A stretch of DNA of 58,231 bases from Bacteriovorax stolpii (GTDB lineage Bacteria > Bdellovibrionota > Bacteriovoracia > Bacteriovoracales > Bacteriovoracaceae): positions 1 to 58,231 of the forward strand of contig CAMASK010000009.1 in NCBI GenBank assembly GCA_945860895.1, written 5' to 3'. This document shows positions 53,107 to 58,231 of the stretch, piece by piece. A program made the translations under genes and the position numbers. The notes beneath the pieces were generated by a model. The model searched no databases. It saw only the letters and a list, made by a program, of their open reading frames with translations, and was not told where the DNA came from. Within the stretch, counting starts at the first letter, position 1; each line of letters opens with the position of its first letter.

Positions 53107-53901
53107 TTACTGTGCTTCAACTTTTCTTCCTTCAGTGCGAAGATCTACTTTCTTAAGTAAAAATTCAACTCTGCGATCCGAAACATTTGGATTAGTTTTA
53201 TCCTGCGGCCGCGAATCGCCATAGAAAATAGTGGTGATTCTGTCTGGCGAAACACCTCTTAAGATCAGAGATTTAGAAACATTCATGGCCCTTTGAGCAG
53301 AAAGTGCATAAGCATCAGATTTGTCCCTGGATGAGACTTCACCTGGTTGCGAATGACCTTCAACCATAATGTGCCAGTTATTTTCTTTCATCAATCTGAT
53401 CAGCTTATCAAAAACCTGAATATTCATTTCTTTAATCGCAGTAGAACCAGGTGAGAAATAAATTTTATCTTTGAACTTCACTGCAATACTTTCCGGTAAT
53501 TCATAAACATTAGCAGATTCGTTTAATTCAGTTTCGCCTAACATCTTTTTAACCTGATTCAACTGAACATCAGAATTTCGATTAATCTCTTGTTTGTCGA
53601 GTAAACCTTCTGCAGTTAAAAACTCAATAGGAAAAGGTTTTGAAGGCATGTCAGAATCAATCATAGTCAGCGCATCACTTGGAGATTTACCTAGGCGCAT
53701 GACTTCACCAGATTTTAGGACGCTGCCACCAAAAGCATTACGTAGTGATCCAATCGCGGCTTCATATTTTGCCGTTTCAGTTTTCGCAAATGAAAGAAGA
53801 AGAATGAAGAATGTCAAAATGAGCGTACATAAATCCGAGAATGTCGTGAGCCATGCAGGAGCACCAGGCTTACAAGGAGGACACTTAAGTGCGTCGGCCA
53901 T
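53107..53901 (-). CDS. motB: Flagellar motor stator protein MotB
   Basis: A 264-residue stator protein. One membrane helix (about 17-38) carries the proton-path aspartate in T-T-F-S-D-L-C-T-L-I-L-T-F-F-I-L. The start A-L-K-C-P-P-C-K-P-G-A-P-A-W is typical of this group. The C-terminal OmpA-type domain (about 140-255; I-M-V-E-G-H-S, then L-S-A-Q-R-A-M-N-V) anchors to peptidoglycan. It follows motA by two bases. No other flagellar gene is near. Confidence 0.93.
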   Translation of the reverse strand: MADALKCPPCKPGAPAWLTTFSDLCTLILTFFILLLSFAKTETAKYEAAIGSLRNAFGGSVLKSGEVMRLGKSPSDALTMIDSDMPSKPFPIEFLTAEGLLDKQEINRNSDVQLNQVKKMLGETELNESANVYELPESIAVKFKDKIYFSPGSTAIKEMNIQVFDKLIRLMKENNWHIMVEGHSQPGEVSSRDKSDAYALSAQRAMNVSKSLILRGVSPDRITTIFYGDSRPQDKTNPNVSDRRVEFLLKKVDLRTEGRKVEAQ

Positions 53902-53903
53902 GA

Positions 53904-54674
53904 CTACTCCCTCTTCTCTTCGACCAGACGGTCTTTTGGAGGTAAGAACGAATCAAGTTTTTCTCTGATAACTCGCGGGTTTTCACCGGCAACAATACCA
54001 AGAACACCTGCAACGATGATATTCATTTTGGTAGATTCTTGCTTTGAGCGCTGTTTTATTTTAACCGCAACCGGAAGGGTAAATACATTTGCAACTACCG
54101 AACCATAAAATGTAGTCAAGAGCGCAACCGCCATGGCGGGACCAATTGATGATGGATCCGACATGTTCTGAAGCATTTGTACGAGACCAATCAATGTCCC
54201 AATCATCCCAAAGGAGGGTCCATCGGCACCCATGCCTTCAAGCATATCCACACCTCTTGAGTGACGATCTTCCATTGCGGCAATTTCTAAACTCAAAATA
54301 GAAGTGATCACTTCAGGGGGGCGATTATCAGCTGCAAGAGTCACCGCTTTTTTTAAAAACTTATCTTCAACAGCTACCTTTTCAAGCGCAAATACTGATT
54401 CCCGACGAGCAATCTCTGCAAGTTTTTGAATTTCTTCAATGATTGCTTTGGGATCTACCGGAGTAGTAAAAATGGATTTCATGTAATAGGACATGAGTGC
54501 TTTTACATTCTCGATTGGCCACTTGATAAGAGTCGTTGCAAGTACCCCTCCACCAACTACCACGACCGAAGGAATATCGATAAAAATGGAAAGAGGAGAA
54601 CCATACATAATGGATCCAGCGATGGCGACTGTTGCTAAAACTAAACCAGTGACGGTTGATAAATCCATAAGCAC
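53904..54674 (-). CDS. motA: Flagellar motor stator protein MotA
   Basis: A 256-residue membrane protein with four helices that couples ion flow to torque, forming a complex with MotB. Matches include L-A-T-V-A-I-A-G-S-I near the start and G-P-S-F-G-M-I-G-T-L-I-G-L-V-Q-M-L in the third helix. It is cotranscribed with motB. Flagella in this group serve prey search, but that is background. Start is an ATG near 54674. Confidence 0.94.
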   Translation of the reverse strand: MLMDLSTVTGLVLATVAIAGSIMYGSPLSIFIDIPSVVVVGGGVLATTLIKWPIENVKALMSYYMKSIFTTPVDPKAIIEEIQKLAEIARRESVFALEKVAVEDKFLKKAVTLAADNRPPEVITSILSLEIAAMEDRHSRGVDMLEGMGADGPSFGMIGTLIGLVQMLQNMSDPSSIGPAMAVALLTTFYGSVVANVFTLPVAVKIKQRSKQESTKMNIIVAGVLGIVAGENPRVIREKLDSFLPPKDRLVEEKRE

Positions 54675-54814
54675 CTTCAGAAATAAAAAGTCTCTATGGT
54701 CTAAGTATCGGAATTCTAAAAATGAACTTTACAGAGATTCGTGAAATGACTGTGAAAGGAATTGGGTGTGGAGCAGTACCTGACTACCGCACTCGGACAG
54801 ATGAGGCTTTTTAG

Positions 54815-54846
54815 GCAAAAAAAAACCAGGCGATTAAGCCTGGTTT
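54815..54846 (-). terminator. Rho-independent terminator after the 71-residue gene
   Basis: AAACCAGGC (54823-54831) pairs with GCCTGGTTT (54838-54846) around GATTAA. On the minus strand it is followed by a run of T. It ends the small gene at 54865-55080 and separates it from motA. Confidence 0.85.
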
Positions 54847-54864
54847 ATATTTGGAGGGGTGAAA

Positions 54865-55080
54865 TTACTTTTCATCCCCAACAAGTAACATAGTTGAGTC
54901 GATATAAGTGAGCATAGCCGTACGTAGATCTTCCAAAGAAACTTCCTGGTCACTTTGACCCTTAAAGATTTCTTCTTTGATCATTTCAATTGGAAATCCA
55001 GTCATCTTTGCCAAAGCTTCAAGACTAATCTTGCCATTATTTATTTCTGAACCGGTCGTATTCAGATCTGTTGCCATCAT
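54865..55080 (-). CDS. Small helical protein, 71 residues
   Basis: A short acidic protein (start M-M-A-T-D-L-N-T-T-G-S-E-I-N) with an AAGGAG ribosome site six bases before the ATG and its own terminator. A possible helix-turn-helix-like stretch is I-S-L-E-A-L-A-K-M-T-G-F-P-I-E-M-I-K. No family recognised. The clear ribosome site and terminator support a real gene. Confidence 0.65.
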   Translation of the reverse strand: MMATDLNTTGSEINNGKISLEALAKMTGFPIEMIKEEIFKGQSDQEVSLEDLRTAMLTYIDSTMLLVGDEK

Positions 55081-55105
55081 TCTTGACTCCTTGAATTATT
55101 TAGCC

Positions 55106-55121
55106 ACTCAATCCATTGAGT
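55106..55121. promoter_or_regulatory. Inverted repeat upstream of the 71-residue gene
   Basis: ACTCAAT and ATTGAGT are perfect seven-base arms around CC, 26 bases before the start at 55080. It could be an operator or a leader hairpin. Confidence 0.35.
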
Positions 55122-55260
55122 AGCAAGTTGAACAAAGCATATCGATGGCGCAAAAAGGATGTCAATCAAAGGTCATGCACATGTAAGTTTATGTTAGAGA
55201 AAGCTTTTGAATTATATCTTAAGTCATTAAAATGACGGAAGTTAAGCCTGAAGTATTAAC

Positions 55261-56412
55261 CTATTTTAATAATGTTAGAAAACTTGAAACCTTGCTCTCC
55301 ATTTCCTTAAACTCGTCCACGGGTCTAGAAAGTAGCGTAATCCCACCGCCGGCCCCATAGCGCCAAATACGTTCTTCTAAGTTAATTGCAGCGGTGCGAA
55401 TGTTAATATTTGCCACTTTTTTCTCACCGAAGCAAAGCAAAGTAGAACCGCAATAAATACCCCTATTAAAGCGCTCGACTTCAGAAATAATTTCCATGAC
55501 TCTTTTTTTAGGAGCTCCAGTAATGCTTCCACCTGGAAACAAGCTATTTATTGCATGACCCAATGAAATTTTCTTTTTTAACTTTAGAGAAATTAATGAG
55601 TACTGATGAAGGATTCCAGGTACCCATAGTGGTGCTCGAAGCTTAATAACTTTCGCTGAAGGAGTATCAAGCTTGTTAAGATCATTTTTTAATAGATCAG
55701 TAATCATCAAAAGCTCGCCCTCCTCTTTTTTATCATTCAACATTTGTTTCCAAAGTGCTTTATGATTTTTTTGGTCGCCTCTGATTGTGCCCTTAATCGG
55801 CATGGTAAAAATTTCGTTCTCACGATATTGAAACAGGCACTCAGGACTATTACTGAGAATCATCTCTTCACCAATATAGGTAGCATGAGAATAGGCTCCA
55901 ATGTTTTTTTTCGAGAAAAAGAAATCGGCGATATCCCTTGGATCAAGAACTTCATCAGTCATAAAATCAAAAGGATAAGTAAGATTGAGCTGATAACAAT
56001 TTCCTTTTAAAAGTTCGTCCTGCACTTTTTGAAAAGAAATTTTATATTCACCCCACGTAGGTCGTTCCAAAGTTTGCAAAGGGATATGGGTTAGCTTACT
56101 TTTTCGTGGAGCTTTTTTCCTGTGTCTGCGGTATTGGAGCTCAATTACCAGGGGTTTATTTTCTTCTACTAATCGTTCCAAACCATTTTGGATTTGTCCG
56201 AATTCATAATAAAAATGGAAAACAATGGGCTTGGGAACTTTGTCCTGAAGATCCATGGCTTCCAGATTTTTTATAAAAGATCCGATTGAATAAGCTTCCG
56301 GAAAACCAGTCAGTAAATTAAAACGTTCTTTTTTATAATAGATATAGGCAGCGATAGGTTGATCCAGTTCAAGGATAGTATTCTCATTCCATTTGAACCG
56401 GGAAAAAATCAT
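55261..56412 (-). CDS. pabB: Chorismate-binding enzyme, aminodeoxychorismate synthase component I-like
   Basis: A 383-residue member of the anthranilate/PABA synthase component I family, which converts chorismate (with ammonia from a glutamine amidotransferase) to aminodeoxychorismate or anthranilate. Family motifs are M-P-I-K-G-T-I-R-G, F-P-G-G-S-I-T-G-A-P-K-K-R and R-G-I-Y-C-G-S. It is shorter than TrpE (about 500) and fits PabB. No amidotransferase or pabC is near. It overlaps dnaB by four bases. Confidence 0.85.
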   Translation of the reverse strand: MIFSRFKWNENTILELDQPIAAYIYYKKERFNLLTGFPEAYSIGSFIKNLEAMDLQDKVPKPIVFHFYYEFGQIQNGLERLVEENKPLVIELQYRRHRKKAPRKSKLTHIPLQTLERPTWGEYKISFQKVQDELLKGNCYQLNLTYPFDFMTDEVLDPRDIADFFFSKKNIGAYSHATYIGEEMILSNSPECLFQYRENEIFTMPIKGTIRGDQKNHKALWKQMLNDKKEEGELLMITDLLKNDLNKLDTPSAKVIKLRAPLWVPGILHQYSLISLKLKKKISLGHAINSLFPGGSITGAPKKRVMEIISEVERFNRGIYCGSTLLCFGEKKVANINIRTAAINLEERIWRYGAGGGITLLSRPVDEFKEMESKVSSFLTLLK

Positions 56413-57755
56413 TTATCTTTATCCGGACGTTGTGCCATGTCTGCAAACTTGGTCTGCGAACCAATCCAGGAAAGCTCTACAGTTCCAGGCTCACCGTTAC
56501 GGTTTTTTGCGATGATGACTTCTGCGACGCCTTTTTTAGGCGTATTTGGATCGTAATAATCTTCACGATGAATAAGAAGTACAATGTTGGCATCTTGTTC
56601 TAGAGAGCCTGATTCCCTTAAATCCTGGAGCTGAGGACGTCTATCAGTTCTTGAAGCCGCAGTTCGGTTCAGCTGAGAAAGTGCTACGACAGGGATCTCA
56701 AGCTCATTGGCGAGCATTTTGAACCCACGAGAGAGTTCTGCAATCTCTTGTTCACGATTTTGTTTCTTTACATGCATAGGCATGATCTGTAAGTAATCAA
56801 CGATGATCATCGCCAAACCATGTTCCGATTTTAATTTACGACAATACGAACGAATATCAATAAGATTGGTAGAACCAGAATCGTTAATAAAAAGTTTTAA
56901 ATTAGAAAGTTTTTGAACTGCATTTGAAATTGATCTCAGATCAAGCTCATTAAATTCTTTAGTTTTAAGCTTACGTGAATCCACGCAAGCCTCAGAAGCC
57001 AGAAGACGCATAGATAATTCAGCGTACATCATCTCGTAAGAAAATACCGCTACGGCCATGTTGGTTTGTTTGGCAGCCGCTACGGCCCAGTTAAGGGCCA
57101 GAGCTGTCTTACCCATACCAGGACGAGCAGCAATCAGGACTAATTGACCAGGCTGAAGACCTAGAAGAGATTTATCAATAGACGCAAAGCCGGTTGAAAC
57201 ACCTGTTATTTCGCCTTTAGCTCGCGCCGGACGTTCTAGTTCTTGTAAGTTTTCAAAAAGTGCCTGTTTAAGGGTCACCATTTTATTATTTTTAGTCTGA
57301 GCCGTTAGTTTGAAAAAACTTGCTTCAACTTCCTGAAGAAAATTTTCAACATCTCCGGAAAAGTTTGTACCAGTTTGCATGATACGAGTGGCAGTTCTTA
57401 CGACATCCCTTAGGACGCCTTTTTGTTTAATTAATTTAGCGTAGTGTTCGACATTGGCCGAAGAACCGATTTCTTCGCAAATCGTTACGAGAGCAGTTTG
57501 CCCTCCCACTCTTTCCAGTTTTCCGTGATCATTCAGTTTCGAAGAAACGGTAATGATATCTATTGGCTGAGCCTCGAGGTGAAGATCTTTAATTGCCGTA
57601 AATATAATGGCGTACTGTGGATGATAAAAGTCTTCAGCATTTAAATTAATGTCAGAGATTTCATCGAATGATTGATTATCAATTAATAAACAGCCAAGGA
57701 GAGCTTTTTCAGCGCCAATATCATGTGGTAATTCATTAACTTTATCTTGTGCCAA
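56409..57755 (-). CDS. dnaB: Replicative DNA helicase DnaB
   Basis: Hexameric 5'-3' helicase of 448 residues that unwinds DNA at the fork. The N-terminal domain starts P-H-D-I-G-A-E-K-A-L-L-G-C-L. Walker A is A-A-R-P-G-M-G-K-T-A-L, Walker B I-I-V-D-Y-L-Q-I-M; D-L-R-E-S-G-S-L-E-Q-D-A-N is typical. The start is TTG behind GGAGAAG. It lies downstream of rplI, as in many bacteria (rplI-dnaB order), and overlaps pabB. Confidence 0.96.
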   Translation of the reverse strand: MAQDKVNELPHDIGAEKALLGCLLIDNQSFDEISDINLNAEDFYHPQYAIIFTAIKDLHLEAQPIDIITVSSKLNDHGKLERVGGQTALVTICEEIGSSANVEHYAKLIKQKGVLRDVVRTATRIMQTGTNFSGDVENFLQEVEASFFKLTAQTKNNKMVTLKQALFENLQELERPARAKGEITGVSTGFASIDKSLLGLQPGQLVLIAARPGMGKTALALNWAVAAAKQTNMAVAVFSYEMMYAELSMRLLASEACVDSRKLKTKEFNELDLRSISNAVQKLSNLKLFINDSGSTNLIDIRSYCRKLKSEHGLAMIIVDYLQIMPMHVKKQNREQEIAELSRGFKMLANELEIPVVALSQLNRTAASRTDRRPQLQDLRESGSLEQDANIVLLIHREDYYDPNTPKKGVAEVIIAKNRNGEPGTVELSWIGSQTKFADMAQRPDKDK

Positions 57756-57867
57756 AGCTGCTTCTCCAGAGGAATTTTAAATATGCCAGACTTTATCTCA
57801 TGTGCGGCTTGTCGAGGAAGAAATACTTCAGAGATGTTAAAAAAAGTTAGATCATCGGCTATAAGAA

Positions 57868-57902
57868 TTTACCCAGAAAGAATAAAATTCTTCCTGGGTA
57901 AA
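57868..57902 (-). terminator. Hairpin after rplI
   Basis: TTTACCCAG and CTGGGTAAA, with inner AAGAAT/ATTCTT arms, form a long stem just downstream of rplI. The T-tail on the minus strand is weak, so it may be a partial terminator or attenuator before dnaB. Confidence 0.6.
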
Positions 57903-57913
57903 CAAGAAACTTA

Positions 57914-58231
57914 TTATTCAGCGTTTGCAGCTGCTTCAGCTTCTGCAGCAGCAGCAGCTTTAAGTGCTTCAGCTTTAGCTTTCTTCTCAGCGTTACGCTT
58001 TTGAGCTTCAGCTTGTTGCTTCTTCAACTCTTCAGCCATAGCAGCGTCGATCGCCACTTTCAATTTGAAAGTTGCAGTAACGTCGTTGAAAAGTTTTGCT
58101 TTAACATCGTAAGTACCAAGAGACTTGATTGAGCCGTCGAAAGTTAAAAGACGACGCTCAATAGAAACGCCGGCTTTTTCAAGCTCTTTAGCGATTTCTT
58201 GAGAAGTAACAGCACCAAAAAGGCGACCGTT
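57914..58231 (-). CDS. rplI: 50S ribosomal protein L9, C-terminal part (cut by window edge)
   Basis: The readable 105 residues end at TAA 57914-57916 and run off the window. They match the C-terminal half of L9 (N-G-R-L-F-G-A-V-T-S-Q-E-I, then S-L-G-T-Y-D-V-K-A-K-L). The last 45 residues are an unusual Ala/Glu/Lys-rich tail (K-K-A-K-A-E-A-L-K-A-A-A-A-A-E) not found in E. coli L9. Gene order rplI-dnaB is normal. Confidence 0.93.
   Translation of the reverse strand, partial: NGRLFGAVTSQEIAKELEKAGVSIERRLLTFDGSIKSLGTYDVKAKLFNDVTATFKLKVAIDAAMAEELKKQQAEAQKRNAEKKAKAEALKAAAAAEAEAAANAE

Noticed and set aside
1-58231. Insertion sequences, CRISPR arrays, rRNA genes and replication origin
   Set aside because: I found no transposase, no spaced repeats, no rRNA sequence and no DnaA-box cluster in the window; dnaB alone does not mark an origin.

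Overview
The window reads as one stretch of a low-GC (roughly 38-40% by eye) Gram-negative chromosome. The best guess is a member of the Bdellovibrionota, in or near the Bacteriovoracia (Bacteriovorax / Peredibacter / Halobacteriovorax group). This is an inference from gene content and style: many lipoproteins, a LysM protein, a terminal-Phe outer-membrane barrel, MotA/MotB with a C-P-P-C-x-P-G-A-P-x-W type MotB start, ClpP-ClpX next to Lon, a PhoH-PilZ pair, and many TTG starts behind strong Shine-Dalgarno sequences. No 16S rRNA gene is present to settle the species.

Layout. 1-9.8 kb: a two-gene envelope operon (lipoprotein and LysM protein, minus), a bcp-type peroxiredoxin with a very lysine-rich tail, glyoxalase II, a Ste24-like M48 protease, a lysophospholipase-like hydrolase, a lipoprotein and a divergent outer-membrane protein. 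10-12.8 kb: a 940-residue exported cysteine-containing protein. 12.84-17.17 kb: a small integrated element at the 3' end of tRNA-Val(UAC), bounded by imperfect direct repeats. It carries a recombinase-like fragment, a leaderless lytic-transglycosylase-like protein, an exported six-cysteine protein, a BRO-N protein, a broken LysR gene and small ORFs. 17.4-20.6 kb: an SDR oxidoreductase and ethanolamine ammonia-lyase EutB/EutC. 20.7-25.3 kb: lon, clpX, clpP (minus). 25.5-32 kb: Prx, Dps, an OmpA-like lipoprotein, a hybrid histidine kinase with an HPt protein, and small proteins. 31.3-36 kb: PilZ, PhoH, aminotransferase, coaD, rsmD and a small acidic protein. 36.3-39.5 kb: a 947-residue protein that looks like a catalytically dead N6-adenine DNA methylase/specificity protein, overlapping dtd. 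39.5-43.9 kb: a membrane sensor-like protein, a TonB-like protein, an ECF-like sigma/anti-sigma pair and a Gly/Thr-rich lipoprotein. 43.9-53.1 kb: gshB, an aminopeptidase, YbaN, miaB, a five-gene overlapping run (CPBP protease, unknown, GNAT, LOG, IspZ), a WYL regulator and an RluA-family synthase. 53.1-58.2 kb: motB, motA, a small protein, pabB, dnaB and the C-terminal part of rplI.

Genes that work together: ClpXP with Lon (proteolysis); Bcp, Prx, Dps, glutathione synthetase and glyoxalase II (oxidative and electrophile defence); the hybrid kinase with HPt (phosphorelay); sigma with anti-sigma; MotA with MotB; EutB with EutC. The most promising leads for something undescribed are the tRNA-Val island with a possible peptidoglycan-hydrolase/periplasmic-partner pair, the methylase-like protein with a lost N-P-P-F motif, and the peroxiredoxin with a histone-like tail. 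All domain calls are from reading motifs; no database search was run.
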